DNA of 64,000 nt, taken from NCBI RefSeq assembly GCF_003751805.1, contig NZ_RKHQ01000002.1:1029688-1093687 (forward strand), in the 5' to 3' direction. The notes below the pieces were generated by a model that saw only the letters and a program-made list of their open reading frames with translations, was not told the origin of the DNA and did no database searches. Each line of letters opens with the position of its first letter. Within the stretch, counting starts at the first letter, position 1. The DNA is from Salana multivorans (GTDB lineage: Bacteria > Actinomycetota > Actinomycetes > Actinomycetales > Beutenbergiaceae). Both the position numbers and the translations under genes were made by a program. Positions 8,267 through 18,611 of the stretch are shown piece by piece.

Positions 8267-9751
8267 TCAGCCGCGGCCGACGAGCGTGCGCACCTCCGCC
8301 GCGAGCACGACGGACCCGAGCGCGACGACCCCGGCACCGGCGCCAACGCCGTACGCCTCGGACTCGGCCAGCTCGACCGCGAGCGTCAGGGCCTCGTCGA
8401 GCCGCTCGGCGACGTGGACGCGGTCCTCCCCGAACACCTCGCGGGCCAGCTCGGCCAGGTCGTCGACCTCCATCGAGCGCATCGACGTCGAGCGGGAGAC
8501 CACGAGCTCCGCGAGCACGGGCTCCAGCTCGACGAGCATCCCCTCGACGTCCTTGTCCGCCATCGCGCCGAACACGCCGACCAGCCGCTCGAACGCGAAC
8601 GCCTCCTCGAGCGTGTCGATGGCCGCGCGGACCCCGGCGACGTTGTGCGCCGCGTCGACGAGGATGGTCGGCGAGCTGCGGACGATCTCCATCCGTCCCG
8701 GCGAGCTGACCGACGCGAACGCGGCCTCGACCACGTCGGCGGGCAGCGCGACACCACCGAGGAACGCCTCGACGGCCGCGAGCGCGACGAGCGCGTTATG
8801 GGCCTGGTGGCGCCCGTGCAGCGGCAGGAAGACGTCCTCGTAGACGGCGCCGATCCCGCGCATCGACACGAGCTGGCCGCCGACGGCGACGGCGCGGGAC
8901 AGCAGCGCGATCGGGGTCGTGCCGTCCGGGAGCGCGGCGAGCACGGCCTCCGCGTCGAGCTCGGCGACACCCCCGTCGGCGTCGGCGTCGGCGTCGAACG
9001 TCTCGATCTCCACGACGAGCCGGGCGCCGACGGCGACGCACCGCGCGGCGATGACCTCGAGCACCTCGCTCTCCTGGTTCCCGACGACGGCGGTGGCCCC
9101 CGGCTTGATGATCCCCGACTTCACGGCGGCGATCTCCGGCAGCGTGTGGCCGAGCCAGCGCTCGTGGTCGTGGCTGATCGGCGTCAGCACGGCGACCTCC
9201 GCGTCCACGACGTTGGTCGAGTCCCACTCGCCGCCCATGCCGACCTCGAGGACCGCGACGTCGACCGGGGCGTCGGCGAAGGCGGCCAGCGCCATCGCCG
9301 TCAGCACCTCGAAGAACGACAGCTCGCCGCCCGCGCCGTACTTGCCGGACGCGACCAGCTCGGCGTCGATCATCTCGATGTAGGGCGCGACGTCGTCCCA
9401 CGCGCGCACCCACTCCTGCGCGGTGAGCGGCTCGCCGTCGATCGCGATCCGCTCCCGGACGGTCGACAGGTGCGGGGAGGTGAACCGGCCCGTCCTGGTG
9501 CCCAGCTCGCGCAGCAGCGCGTCGATCATCCGGGCCGTCGACGTCTTGCCGTTCGTCCCCGTGAGGTGGATCGCGCGGAACATCTGCTGCGGCGACCCGA
9601 GCACGTCGACCACGCGGGCGACGCGCTCGATCGTCGGATCGAAGTCGTGCTCCGGCGTGCGGCGCAGGATCTCGCGGTAGATCTCCCGCGCGCGCTGCTC
9701 GGACTCGCCCGCCTCGCTCGCGCGCCGCGCGTCGGCCCCGTCCCGGCTCAT
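8267..9751 (-). CDS. folC: Dihydrofolate synthase / folylpolyglutamate synthase
   Basis: FolC couples ATP hydrolysis to adding L-glutamate to dihydropteroate and then to tetrahydrofolates, keeping folate cofactors in the cytosol. The 494-residue protein has the Mur-ligase-type P-loop TGTNGKTST at residues 64-72. A central Mur-ligase domain contains [14 protein letters not shown] near 165-180 and the [10 protein letters not shown] stretch. The C-terminal part carries VDAAHNVAG. Its ATG at 9751 overlaps the ileS stop by four bases (ATGA), so it is translated by coupling from the ileS transcript and shares the T-box control. ileS-folC is a known actinobacterial arrangement. Confidence 0.93.
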   Translation of the reverse strand: MSRDGADARRASEAGESEQRAREIYREILRRTPEHDFDPTIERVARVVDVLGSPQQMFRAIHLTGTNGKTSTARMIDALLRELGTRTGRFTSPHLSTVRERIAIDGEPLTAQEWVRAWDDVAPYIEMIDAELVASGKYGAGGELSFFEVLTAMALAAFADAPVDVAVLEVGMGGEWDSTNVVDAEVAVLTPISHDHERWLGHTLPEIAAVKSGIIKPGATAVVGNQESEVLEVIAARCVAVGARLVVEIETFDADADADGGVAELDAEAVLAALPDGTTPIALLSRAVAVGGQLVSMRGIGAVYEDVFLPLHGRHQAHNALVALAAVEAFLGGVALPADVVEAAFASVSSPGRMEIVRSSPTILVDAAHNVAGVRAAIDTLEEAFAFERLVGVFGAMADKDVEGMLVELEPVLAELVVSRSTSMRSMEVDDLAELAREVFGEDRVHVAERLDEALTLAVELAESEAYGVGAGAGVVALGSVVLAAEVRTLVGRG

Positions 9752-12700
9752 GCCAGCTCCTCGCTCGTGCTCGCGTCCCGGCGCAGGTCGACGACCGCGA
9801 CCGCTCCCCTGGCCAGCTCCCCCGCGTCGACCGGCCCGATCGCGAGCGACGTCGCGAGCGTCTCCCGCGCGATGTGGTCGCGCCAGGTCTCTGCGTCCGC
9901 GACGCGTTCGTCCGGGACCCCGAGACGCAGGTCGATCCGGTCGCTCACGTGCAGGTCGGCGGCCTTGCGCGCGTCCTGCACCTGGCGCACGACGTCGCGC
10001 GCGAAGCCCTCGGCCCGCAGGGCGTCGTCGAGCGCGAGATCGAGGACGACGAAGCCGCCGCCCGGGAGGACCTGGACGGCGAGCTGCCGCTCGTCGCCCT
10101 CGTCGGCGGCGCTCGCCTGGGTGACGAGCTCGTACTCCCCGTCGAGCAGCACGACGCCGCCGGCGACGACCGCGCCGTCCGGCCCCTGGGTCCAGTCGCC
10201 CTCGCGGGCGGCTCGGATGACGGTCTGGACGTCCTTGCCGAGGCGCGGTCCCGCGGCGCGCGCGTTGACCGAGAGCCGGGTCTCCACGCCGTAGCGGGCG
10301 GCGGCGTCGGAGGCGAGGTCCTCGAGCGCCACGGCCTTGAGGTTGACCTCGCTCGCGACCAGGTCGGCGAACGGCGCGAGCGCGGCCGCCTCGTCGGCGT
10401 CGCTCAGCACGACGACGAGCGAGCGCAGCGGCTGGCGCACGCGGACCTTGTTCGCCTTGCGCAGCGCGTGCGCCGTCGAGACGACCTCGCGGACGCGGTC
10501 CATCGCCGCGACGAGCCCGGGGTCGGCGACGAGCGCGGGCTCGACGTCGTAGGTCACGGTCCCCCCGTGCTCGCCGTCCTCGGTCTCCCGCGTCGTCACC
10601 GGCCAGTCCGTCAGGTGCACGGACTCCCCGCCGGTGAGCCCGCGCCAGATCTCCTCCGTGAGCAGCGGCGCGAACGGCGCCATGATCCGGGTGAGCGCCT
10701 CCAGCGCCGTGCAGAGCGTGTCGAAGGCCCGGGTGTCCTCCGCCCAGAACCGCTCCCGCTGGGTGCGGACGTACCAGTTCGTCAGGAGGTCGATGTGCTC
10801 GCGGATGAGCCCGCAGGCCGCGGCGACGTCGAACGCGTCGGCCGCGCGCGTCACCTGGACCGCGAGGTCGTGCGTGCGCGCGAGGAGGTAGCGGTCCATC
10901 ACTGGCAGGTCCGCCACGGCCTCCGGCGCGACCGGCTGCGCGAGGTAGCCGGCGCCGCCGTTCAGCGTCCCGGCGTAGAGCGCGAAGAAGTAGTACGCGT
11001 TCCACAGCGGCAGCAGGACGCCGCGCACCTCGGCCCGGATGCCCTCCTCGGTCACGACGAGGTTGCCGCCGCGCAGGATCGGCGAGGACATGAGGAACCA
11101 GCGCATCGCGTCGGACCCGTCGCGGTCGAACACCTCGTTGACGTCCGGGTAGTTGCGCAGGCTCTTGGACATCTTGCGCCCGTCCGAGCCGAGCACGATC
11201 CCGTGGCTCACGCACGAGCGGAAGGCCGGCCGGTCGAACAGCGCCGTCGCGAGGACGTGCAGCGTGTAGAACCAGCCGCGCGTCTGCCCGATGTACTCGA
11301 CGATGAAGTCGCCCGGGTAGTGATGCTCGAACCAGTCGGCGTTCTCGAACGGGTAGTGCACCTGGGCGAACGGCATCGAGCCGGAGTCGAACCACACGTC
11401 GAGCACGTCGGGGATGCGGCGCATCGTGCTCCGACCCGTCGGATCGTCGGGGTTCGGCCGGGTGAGCCGGTCGATCCACGGCCGGTGCAGGTCGGGCTGG
11501 CCGGCGTCGTTGCGCGGGACGTCGCCGAAGTCGCGGGCCAGCTCCTCGAAGGAGCCGTAGACGTCGATCCGCGGGTACGCCGGGTCGTCGCTCACCCACA
11601 CCGGGATCGGCGTGCCCCAGTAGCGGTTGCGGCTGATCGACCAGTCCCGCGCGCCGGCGAGCCACTTGCCGAACTGCCCGTCCTTGATGTGCTCCGGCGT
11701 CCAGGAGATCTCCTGGTTCAGCTCCCCCATCCGGTCCCGGAAGTCGGTGACGCGGACGAACCAGCTCGACACGGCCTTGTAGATGAGCGGGTTCCGGCAG
11801 CGCCAGCAGTGCGGGTAGGAGTGGTCGTAGGTCTCGTGGCGCACGACGAGCGGCCGACGCTCGGCCGGCACCGCGGCCAGCGGACCCGAGCCGGCCTTGA
11901 GGTCGGCGATGATCCGCGGGTTCGCGTCGAAGACCTGCAGCCCCGCGTAGTCGGGGACGAGCGAGGTGAACTCCCCCGCGTCGCCCACCGTGACGATCGG
12001 CGTGATGCCGAGCGCGTCGCAGGCGAGCATGTCGTCCTCGCCGAACGCGGGCGCCATGTGGACGAGCCCCGTGCCGTCGTCGGTCGTGACGAAGTCCCCG
12101 GCGAGGATCTGGAAGCACGCGGGGTTGTCGGCCTCGGCGCGGCCCGCGTCGTCGGTGAAGTACGGGAACGGCGGGAAGTAGCGGCGGCCGACGAGGTCGG
12201 CCCCCGCGATCTCGGCGACGACGCGCGGCTCCTCGCCGAGCTCGCGGGCGTAGGCGGACAGGCGGGCGGCGGCGAGCAGCACCCGGGTGCCGGGAGCGGC
12301 GAGCGCCACCGGCGTCCCCTCCTCCGGCTCGACGACGACGTAGGTCACCCGCGGGTTGACGGCGACCGCCTGGTGGCTCGGCAGCGTCCAGGGCGTCGTG
12401 GTCCAGACCAGGAGGTCGGTGCCAGCCAGGACGGCGTCGAGCTGGTCGTGGTCGTTGGCGGGGGCGAGCGCCGGCGCGAACGGGAGCCCGACGGTGAGCG
12501 CCGGGTCCTGGCGCATCTGGTAGACGTCGTCGTCCATCCGCAGCTCGTGGTTGGACAGCGGCGTCTGGTCGCGCCAGCAGTAGGGAAGGACGCGGAAGCC
12601 CTCGTACGCGAGGCCCTTGTCGTAGAGCTGCTTGAACGCCCACAGGACCGACTCCATGAAGCCCGGGTCGAGCGTCTTGTAGTCGTTCTCGAAGTCGACC

Positions 12701-13161
12701 CAGCGCGCCTGGCGCGTGACGTACTCCTCCCACTCCTTGGTGTAGGCGAGCACCGACTCGCGGCACGCGGCGTTGAACGCCTCGATGCCCATCTCCTCGA
12801 TCTGGGACTTGTCCGTGATCCCGAGGATGCGCTCGGCCTCGAGCTCGGCGGGCAGGCCGTGCGTGTCCCAGCCGAACCGCCGGTCGACGTGCCGCCCGCG
12901 CATCGTCTGGTAGCGCGGCACGACGTCCTTGACGTAGCCCGTCAGCAGGTGGCCGTAGTGGGGCAGGCCGTTGGCGAACGGGGGGCCGTCGTAGAAGACG
13001 AACTCGTTCTCGCCGTTCTCCCCCGTCGGACGCGCGGCGACGGACTTGCGGAACGTGTCGCCGATCAGCCAGGAGGCGAGCACCCGCTGCTCGATCGCGG
13101 GGAAGGAGGGGGAGGCCACGAGGCCGGCGTCGGTGTGGCGGGGGTAGCTGTCGCTCGTCAA
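9748..13161 (-). CDS. ileS: Isoleucyl-tRNA synthetase (long, eukaryote-like type)
   Basis: IleS charges tRNA-Ile with isoleucine and edits misactivated valine. The 1,137-residue enzyme has the class I signature PHYGH at residues 67-71 and KMSKS at about 662-666. An editing insertion lies between them ([12 protein letters not shown]), and the C-terminus is long. Its length and the [16 protein letters not shown] context match the eukaryote-like IleS2 group, many of whose members are mupirocin-insensitive; that property is inferred, not shown. The TTG at 13161 is chosen as start because a GGAG lies seven bases upstream and a T-box leader ends just there. Confidence 0.95.
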   Translation of the reverse strand: MTSDSYPRHTDAGLVASPSFPAIEQRVLASWLIGDTFRKSVAARPTGENGENEFVFYDGPPFANGLPHYGHLLTGYVKDVVPRYQTMRGRHVDRRFGWDTHGLPAELEAERILGITDKSQIEEMGIEAFNAACRESVLAYTKEWEEYVTRQARWVDFENDYKTLDPGFMESVLWAFKQLYDKGLAYEGFRVLPYCWRDQTPLSNHELRMDDDVYQMRQDPALTVGLPFAPALAPANDHDQLDAVLAGTDLLVWTTTPWTLPSHQAVAVNPRVTYVVVEPEEGTPVALAAPGTRVLLAAARLSAYARELGEEPRVVAEIAGADLVGRRYFPPFPYFTDDAGRAEADNPACFQILAGDFVTTDDGTGLVHMAPAFGEDDMLACDALGITPIVTVGDAGEFTSLVPDYAGLQVFDANPRIIADLKAGSGPLAAVPAERRPLVVRHETYDHSYPHCWRCRNPLIYKAVSSWFVRVTDFRDRMGELNQEISWTPEHIKDGQFGKWLAGARDWSISRNRYWGTPIPVWVSDDPAYPRIDVYGSFEELARDFGDVPRNDAGQPDLHRPWIDRLTRPNPDDPTGRSTMRRIPDVLDVWFDSGSMPFAQVHYPFENADWFEHHYPGDFIVEYIGQTRGWFYTLHVLATALFDRPAFRSCVSHGIVLGSDGRKMSKSLRNYPDVNEVFDRDGSDAMRWFLMSSPILRGGNLVVTEEGIRAEVRGVLLPLWNAYYFFALYAGTLNGGAGYLAQPVAPEAVADLPVMDRYLLARTHDLAVQVTRAADAFDVAAACGLIREHIDLLTNWYVRTQRERFWAEDTRAFDTLCTALEALTRIMAPFAPLLTEEIWRGLTGGESVHLTDWPVTTRETEDGEHGGTVTYDVEPALVADPGLVAAMDRVREVVSTAHALRKANKVRVRQPLRSLVVVLSDADEAAALAPFADLVASEVNLKAVALEDLASDAAARYGVETRLSVNARAAGPRLGKDVQTVIRAAREGDWTQGPDGAVVAGGVVLLDGEYELVTQASAADEGDERQLAVQVLPGGGFVVLDLALDDALRAEGFARDVVRQVQDARKAADLHVSDRIDLRLGVPDERVADAETWRDHIARETLATSLAIGPVDAGELARGAVAVVDLRRDASTSEELA

Positions 13162-13172
13162 CTTCTGCTCCG

Positions 13173-13434
13173 GTGGTGCTGGCGATTCGCTGGTCGGTCC
13201 TGCGTCGTGCGTGCTGCGTCGCGAGGACGACCCGCCGGCTCGCGCCGGTGGACCGCGGTACCACCCCGTTTGCCGCGGGCCCCGGTCGAGGCGGGCCGCG
13301 CGGCCACTCGTTGACGGCTGTGACGGGCCTGCCCGTCCGGTTCTACTGAGCCCGCGCGCGACCCCGTCGAGGGGGTCGGGGCGGAGGGCCGTTCTTCCGG
13401 AGGCTCACCGGTGATGGCCGGGTCGACGCCTGTG
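13173..13434 (-). promoter_or_regulatory. T-box riboswitch leader of ileS
   Basis: On the minus strand the conserved T-box sequence GGGGTGGTACCGCGGTCC is read at 13250-13267. It is the element that pairs with the free acceptor end of uncharged tRNA. Farther upstream an ATC codon at 13415-13413, in a GCCATCACCGG context, fits the isoleucine specifier. A TAGGAT -10 box at 13446-13441 would start the leader near 13434. The ribosome site GGAG of ileS lies about 90 bases downstream of the T-box, and no U-tract terminator is visible, so control is probably translational, as known for actinobacterial ileS T-boxes. Uncharged tRNA-Ile would turn the ileS-folC operon on. Confidence 0.88.
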
Positions 13435-13515
13435 CGTCCGATCCTACGCCCCCGTCCGGCCCGGCCGCACGGGCGCCGCCCCGCGCGGTCCGACGCGCCT
13501 GCGAGACTGGTCGGC

Positions 13516-14079
13516 ATGTCCGACACCCCCTGGTCCCCTCCCCCCGGCACGACAGACGGCGGCGGTCGCGAGCGCATGCTCGCGTGTCTCGAGCGCGCGG
13601 TCGAGGGCACGCCCTACCGCCTCGACCCGGACGACCGCGGCGTCGTCCTCTCCCTCGACATCGCGGACGCAAGCTGGTGGGGAACCCTCTCGGCCGCGGG
13701 CGTGACGGCGCAGCAGCGCGAGATCGTCCGGTTCCCGTCCGAGACGACGGTCGCGATCACCGACGAGATCCGCGAGCTGCGGTGGAGCGCCGGCCGGCCC
13801 AGCCTCGTGACGGGGTCGCTCGTCCGGGGCCGGATCAGGACGCGGCGGCGCGAGGTCGTGTGGGGCTGGCGGGCCGACGGCTCGTTCGGCCGGGTCCTCG
13901 ACCTGCGCCTCGACTCCGCCGAGGCGCGCGAGCTCGTCGAGGCGGCCGCGGCCGCCGCCGGGCTGACGGTCGTTCGCGGCGGCGCCGAGCGCGGCGCGAT
14001 CATCGCCGCGTGGGTCGGCGGGGCCGTCGCCCTGCTGGGGATCGTCGTCGCCCTCGTGGTGACGCTGGCGGTCGCGTAG
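13516..14079 (+). CDS. Membrane-anchored protein of unknown function
   Basis: I do not recognise this 187-residue protein. Residues 1-150 are soluble and mixed alpha/beta with many charged residues. The last 25 residues are a single strong hydrophobic helix (AWVGGAVALLGIVVALVV), suggesting a C-tail anchor. The ATG at 13516 is preceded by GAGACT seven bases upstream, matching the window's leaderless pattern. It is divergent from the ileS T-box promoter and lies only three bases from the HAD phosphatase gene, so the two are probably one operon. Confidence 0.65.
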   Translation: MSDTPWSPPPGTTDGGGRERMLACLERAVEGTPYRLDPDDRGVVLSLDIADASWWGTLSAAGVTAQQREIVRFPSETTVAITDEIRELRWSAGRPSLVTGSLVRGRIRTRRREVVWGWRADGSFGRVLDLRLDSAEARELVEAAAAAAGLTVVRGGAERGAIIAAWVGGAVALLGIVVALVVTLAVA

Positions 14080-14082
14080 CCG

Positions 14083-14760
14083 ATGGGGACGACGACGGCT
14101 GCTCCCCTCGTCCTGCTCGACCTCGACGGCACGCTGACCGATTCCGCACCCGGGATCATGGCATCGGCGGCCGCGGCGTTCGACGCCCTCGGTCTCGCAC
14201 GACCCACGCCGGACGAGCTGCGCTCGTTCGTCGGTCCGCCCCTGCCGGTCTCGATGCGAGCGCTCGGCGTGCCGCCCGAGCGCCTCAGCGAAGCCGTGCG
14301 GGCATACCGCGCCTCGTTCGCCGCGGGCAACATGTGGGACAACCGGGTCTACGACGGCATCCCGGAGCAGCTCGGGCTCCTGCGCGCAGCAGGCTGCACG
14401 CTCGCCGTCGCCACGTCGAAGCCTGAGGTCTACGCCCGTCCGATCTGCGAGCGGTTCGGGCTGACCGCACGTGTCGACAGGGTCTACGGCGCGCCGCTCG
14501 ACGACGTCCCGTCCTCGAAGGCGAGCGTCATCGCGCACTCGCTCGCAGACCTGCGCAGGCGCGAGCTCGTCCCCGACGCGGAGCGCATCCTCATGGTGGG
14601 CGACCGCCACCACGACGTCGAGGGTGCGCGCGAGCACGACATCGACTGCCTCGGCGTCGGCTGGGGCTATGCCGTCCTGGGCGAGCTCGCCGACGCGGTC
14701 GGCATCGTCCCGCGCGTCGACGACCTCGCGGCCGCCGTGCTCGCTCGCCTCACCGGCTGA
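14083..14760 (+). CDS. HAD-superfamily phosphatase, phosphoglycolate-phosphatase (Gph) type
   Basis: This is a 225-residue cytosolic phosphatase. It has the nucleophile motif DLDGTLTDS at residues 13-21, a helical cap domain, the motif II Thr/Ser in ATSKPE near 110, a Lys in motif III (PSSKASVI near 146) and the motif IV acidic pair in MVGDRHHDVEGA near 172-183. That set is typical of Gph/PpaX-like enzymes with small phosphate-ester or pyrophosphate substrates; the exact substrate is unknown. It lies three bases after the membrane protein gene and ahead of an ABC exporter with its own promoter. Confidence 0.88.
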   Translation: MGTTTAAPLVLLDLDGTLTDSAPGIMASAAAAFDALGLARPTPDELRSFVGPPLPVSMRALGVPPERLSEAVRAYRASFAAGNMWDNRVYDGIPEQLGLLRAAGCTLAVATSKPEVYARPICERFGLTARVDRVYGAPLDDVPSSKASVIAHSLADLRRRELVPDAERILMVGDRHHDVEGAREHDIDCLGVGWGYAVLGELADAVGIVPRVDDLAAAVLARLTG

Positions 14761-14832
14761 CCCGGCGCGGGTCGCCCTCGCGCCGCGAGCGGGTCGGACG
14801 CGCCGTCCGGGGGCGGGAGTAGAATCGATTCG

Positions 14833-16806
14833 ATGCCTGTGTCACCCGGCCCCAAGAGACCAGCAGCCCCCCGCTCGACCCCAGCAACGATGCTTCGCCT
14901 GCTCGACTGGGTTCGTCCCGTGCTGCCCCGAATCGTCATGGGCGGCATCACCGCCCTCCTCGCCAGCCTCATGGCGCTCGCCATCCCCCAGGTCCTCCGC
15001 GTCGTCATCGAGGGCCCGCTGCTGAGCTCCGGGTCGGTCACCGGCCTGGTCTGGGCGACGGCGCTCGTGCTCGCCCTCGGTCTCATCGAGGCCTTCCTCG
15101 TGTGGTGCCGCCGCGTCTTCATCGCGACGGCGGCGACGGGCGCCGAGCACGACATGCGCGTCGAGCTCTACCACCGCCTGCTCGACCTGCCGATCGCGTT
15201 CCACAACCGGACCTCCGGCGGCCAGCTCATCCAGCGCTCGATGGGCGACCTGTCCGCCGTCCGGCGCTGGGTCGCGTTCGGCTTCGTCATGATGGTCGTC
15301 TCCAGCGCGACCATCGTCGTCGGCGTCGTCCTCATGATCGTCAACGCCTGGCAGCTCGGCCTGCTCTACCTCGTCGGCGCGATCGTCATGGTCGTGCTCA
15401 CGTTCCGCCTGCGCCGCTCCTACGGAGCCGCGGCCCGGCGCGCCCGCGACCAGGCGGGCGACCTCGCGACCAACGTCGAGGAGTCCGTCCAGGGCATCCG
15501 CGTGCTCAAGGCGTTCGGCCGCGGCGAGGACGCGCACGAGGACTTCTTCTCCCAGGCCGACGAGCTGCGGCGAACGGAGCTGGTCAAGGCGGGCGCCCAG
15601 GCACGCATCACGGCCGTCCTGACGATCCTGCCGGAGTCGCTGCTGGCCGTCTCGCTCGGGCTGGGCGCCTACCTCGTGGTGCACGACCAGCTCACGATCG
15701 GCGCGCTCTCCGCGTTCTTCGTCACCGCGGCCGTCGTCAACCGCCCCGTCGAGATGCTCGGCAACCTGCTCGCGATGACGCTCGACGCGCGGGCGGCCCT
15801 CGACCGCTACCTCGACGTCATCGACCTGCCCAACCCGCTGACGGACCCAGCCGACCCTGCGCGCCTCCCGGCCCCGGCCACGCCCGAGGGCTCGACGGTC
15901 GAGCTGCGCGACGTGGTGGTCCAGTTCTCCCCCGACGAGGCGCCCGTGCTCGACGGCGTCGACCTCGTCCTCCCGCCGGGCCGGACGACGGCGCTGGTCG
16001 GGCTCACCGGCAGCGGGAAGTCGACGCTGCTGGCCCTGCTCCCGCGCCTGCTCGACACCACCTCCGGCTCGGTCCTGCTCGACGGCGTCGACGTCCGCGA
16101 CCTGTCCCGGCGCGACGTCCGCTCGATCGTGGCGCCGGCGTTCGAGGACTCCGTCCTCTTCTCCACCAGCGTCCGCGACAACGTGCTCATGGGCGCCGCC
16201 GCGACCGCCCGGGCCGAGAGTACCGAGGGGACCGACGCCGACGGTGCGGCCGTGCTCACCCCGCAGGAGGAGGACACGCGGCTGGCCGAGGCGCTCGAGG
16301 CGGCGCAGGCGGACTTCGTCGCCGACCTCGAGGACGGCACCGACACGATCATCGGCGAGGAGGGGCTCAGCCTGTCCGGTGGACAGCGTCAACGTCTCTC
16401 CCTCGCCCGGGCCATCGCGGCCCGCCCGCGCGTGCTCGTGCTGGACGATCCGCTGTCCGCCGTCGACGTCGCGACCGAGACCGCCGCGACCGACGCGCTG
16501 CGGCGGCTGCTGCCCGGGACGACGACGCTGGTCGTCGCCCACCGGCCGTCGACGGTGGCCCTCGCCGACCACGTCGTGGTGCTGGAGGGCGGGCGCATCA
16601 CCGGGGCCGGGACGCACACCGAGCTGCTCGCCGGCCACCCGCACTACCGGTACGTGCTCACGGCGATGGAGCAGGAGCACCCCGCCGACGAGGACGTCGC
16701 GGACGCCGAGCAGGCCGTCGACGAGGTCGAGCACGAGATCATCGACGAGGCCGAGCAGGAGGCCGAGCTGGACGCCCGGCTCCAGGACGAGGAGGTGGCG
16801 CGATGA
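14833..16806 (+). CDS. ABC exporter half-transporter with degenerate catalytic site
   Basis: This 657-residue half-transporter has six membrane helices in residues 20-330 and one ATPase domain. Walker A GLTGSGKST is at about 390-398, the signature LSGGQRQ near 514, and the Walker B stretch reads VLVLDDPLSAVD near 535. Thus Asp replaces the usual catalytic Glu. An acidic Glu/Asp-rich tail follows from about 620. The ATG at 14833 has TAGAAT seven bases before it, so the mRNA is probably leaderless. The gene overlaps the next half-transporter by four bases; together they form a heterodimeric multidrug- or lipid-type exporter. The substrate is unknown. Confidence 0.9.
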   Translation: MPVSPGPKRPAAPRSTPATMLRLLDWVRPVLPRIVMGGITALLASLMALAIPQVLRVVIEGPLLSSGSVTGLVWATALVLALGLIEAFLVWCRRVFIATAATGAEHDMRVELYHRLLDLPIAFHNRTSGGQLIQRSMGDLSAVRRWVAFGFVMMVVSSATIVVGVVLMIVNAWQLGLLYLVGAIVMVVLTFRLRRSYGAAARRARDQAGDLATNVEESVQGIRVLKAFGRGEDAHEDFFSQADELRRTELVKAGAQARITAVLTILPESLLAVSLGLGAYLVVHDQLTIGALSAFFVTAAVVNRPVEMLGNLLAMTLDARAALDRYLDVIDLPNPLTDPADPARLPAPATPEGSTVELRDVVVQFSPDEAPVLDGVDLVLPPGRTTALVGLTGSGKSTLLALLPRLLDTTSGSVLLDGVDVRDLSRRDVRSIVAPAFEDSVLFSTSVRDNVLMGAAATARAESTEGTDADGAAVLTPQEEDTRLAEALEAAQADFVADLEDGTDTIIGEEGLSLSGGQRQRLSLARAIAARPRVLVLDDPLSAVDVATETAATDALRRLLPGTTTLVVAHRPSTVALADHVVVLEGGRITGAGTHTELLAGHPHYRYVLTAMEQEHPADEDVADAEQAVDEVEHEIIDEAEQEAELDARLQDEEVAR

Positions 16807-18560
16807 GCCGGGGGGAGCGCAGCCCGTCCCTCGCGCTGCTGATGTCGCTGGCACGGCCCGTGCGCGGGCGCGTGGCGCTGCTCGCCGTCGTCGTCGTGCT
16901 CGCGCAGCTCGCCCTCGCGGCCGGGCCGCTCCTCATCGCGTGGGGGACCGACGCGGCGCTGGCCGCAGCTCAGGGCCGCGGCGAGCTGGGCCCCGCGCTC
17001 GTCTGCTCCGCGGTGTACCTCACGGCGGCGATCGTCGGCGGCGTGCTGTCGGCGGCGACGATCAAGATCGCGGCCGGCGTGAGCCAGTCGATGCTGCTCG
17101 ACCTGCGCTCGCGACTGTTCCGGCACACCCAGCGGCTCGACCTGGAGTTCCACGAGCGCTACACCTCCGGCCGGGTGATCTCGCGGCAGACCTCGGACAC
17201 CGAGGCGCTGCGCGAGCTGCTCGACGGCGGCGTCACGGCGCTGGCCGGCAGCGCGCTCTCGATGATCCTCACGGTCGTGTTCCTCGTGACGATGGACTGG
17301 CCGAGCGGCGTCGTGCTGCTCGTCGCCCTCGTCCCGGCCGTCCTCGTGACGCGCTGGTTCCAGCAGCGCTCCTCCGTGCAGTTCCGGCGCCAGCGCACGG
17401 CCTCGGCCCGGCTCATCGTCCACTTCGTCGAGGCCATGACCGGGATGCGCGCGCTCCAGGCGTTCCGCCGCGAGCGCCGCTCGTCCGAGGACTACACGGA
17501 GCTCGCGCTCGACTACCGCGAGGCGAACGTCGAGTCCATCCGGCAGTTCGGCGTGTTCGACACGAGCCTCACCGCCATCGGCAACGTGACGGTCGCGCTC
17601 GTGCTCCTCGTCTCGGGCCTGCGCGTCATCGACGGCTCGATGGCGATCGGCGTCGTGCTCGGCTCCGTCATGTACGCGCGGCGGTTCTTCGCCCCGCTCG
17701 CCCAGATCGGCACGTTCTACAACTCGCTGCAGTCGGCGATCGCCGCGCTGGAGAAGCTGTCGTCGCTACTGGCGGAGAGCCCGACCGTTCCCGAGCCGAC
17801 CCGCCCGGTCGGCCTCGCCCGCGCGCGGGGCCGGGTCGACTTCGACCACGTGGAGTTCGGCTACGGAACGCTCCCCGCCGTCCTGCCCGACCTCGACCTG
17901 CACATCCCGGCCGGCCAGCAGGTCGCGCTCGTCGGGACGACCGGCGCCGGCAAGTCGACCATCGCCAAGCTCGTCGCGCGGTTCTACGATGTCCGGCGCG
18001 GCTCCGTCCGGCTCGACGGCGTCGACCTGCGCGACCTCGCGTCCGACGACCTGCGACGCGCCGTCGTCATGGTCACCCAGGAGGCGTACCTGTTCTCCGG
18101 CTCCGTCGCCGCGAACATCGCGATCGGGAACCCGCGCGCGACGCGCCAGCAGATCGAGGCGGCGGCTCGCGCGGTCGGCGTGCACGACGTCGTCATGGCG
18201 CTCCCCGAGGGCTACGACACGCCCGTCGACGGCCGCGGCGTCCGTCTCTCGGCCGGCCAGCGCCAGCTCGTCTCGTTCGCGCGGGCCTTCCTCGCCGACC
18301 CGGCCGTGCTCGTGCTGGACGAGGCGACCAGCTCGCTCGACGTCCCCGGCGAGCGGATCGTGCAGGAGGGCCTGGAGACGCTGCTCGCCGACCGGACGAG
18401 CATCGTCATCGCACACCGGCTCTCGACCGTCATGGCGGCGGACCGCGTGCTCGTCGTCGAGGGCGGGCGGATCGTCGAGGACGGCTCACCGGCCGAGCTG
18501 GTCGAAGCTGGCGGGCACTTCGCCAAGCTCCACGAGGGCTGGCAGGCGACGCTGGGCTGA
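16803..18560 (+). CDS. ABC exporter half-transporter with canonical catalytic site
   Basis: This 585-residue half-transporter has a six-helix membrane domain in residues 10-310 and an ATPase domain. Walker A GTTGAGKST is near 377-385, the signature reads LSAGQ near 482, and Walker B VLVLDEATSSLD has the catalytic Glu near 506. The switch His is in IAHRLSTV. It is the functional-site partner of the upstream protein: a heterodimer would have one consensus and one degenerate ATP site, as in TM287/288-like exporters. The start ATG overlaps the upstream stop as ATGA, giving balanced, coupled translation. Confidence 0.92.
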   Translation: MSRGERSPSLALLMSLARPVRGRVALLAVVVVLAQLALAAGPLLIAWGTDAALAAAQGRGELGPALVCSAVYLTAAIVGGVLSAATIKIAAGVSQSMLLDLRSRLFRHTQRLDLEFHERYTSGRVISRQTSDTEALRELLDGGVTALAGSALSMILTVVFLVTMDWPSGVVLLVALVPAVLVTRWFQQRSSVQFRRQRTASARLIVHFVEAMTGMRALQAFRRERRSSEDYTELALDYREANVESIRQFGVFDTSLTAIGNVTVALVLLVSGLRVIDGSMAIGVVLGSVMYARRFFAPLAQIGTFYNSLQSAIAALEKLSSLLAESPTVPEPTRPVGLARARGRVDFDHVEFGYGTLPAVLPDLDLHIPAGQQVALVGTTGAGKSTIAKLVARFYDVRRGSVRLDGVDLRDLASDDLRRAVVMVTQEAYLFSGSVAANIAIGNPRATRQQIEAAARAVGVHDVVMALPEGYDTPVDGRGVRLSAGQRQLVSFARAFLADPAVLVLDEATSSLDVPGERIVQEGLETLLADRTSIVIAHRLSTVMAADRVLVVEGGRIVEDGSPAELVEAGGHFAKLHEGWQATLG

Positions 18561-18611
18561 CGCCGGTCGGTCGCGCGGGGCCCGTCCGCGCGGTCGCCGT
18601 AGGCTTCCGGC

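Noticed and set aside
8267..13264. A single minus-strand open frame of about 1,660 codons across folC and ileS
   Set aside because: Only its last ~494 codons (FolC) are protein-like. The rest is the out-of-frame shadow of ileS, rich in Arg/Ala/Gly, as expected at this GC content.
9874..13314. Plus-strand frame of about 1,146 codons opposite ileS
   Set aside because: Pure antisense shadow of the synthetase with no recognisable motif.
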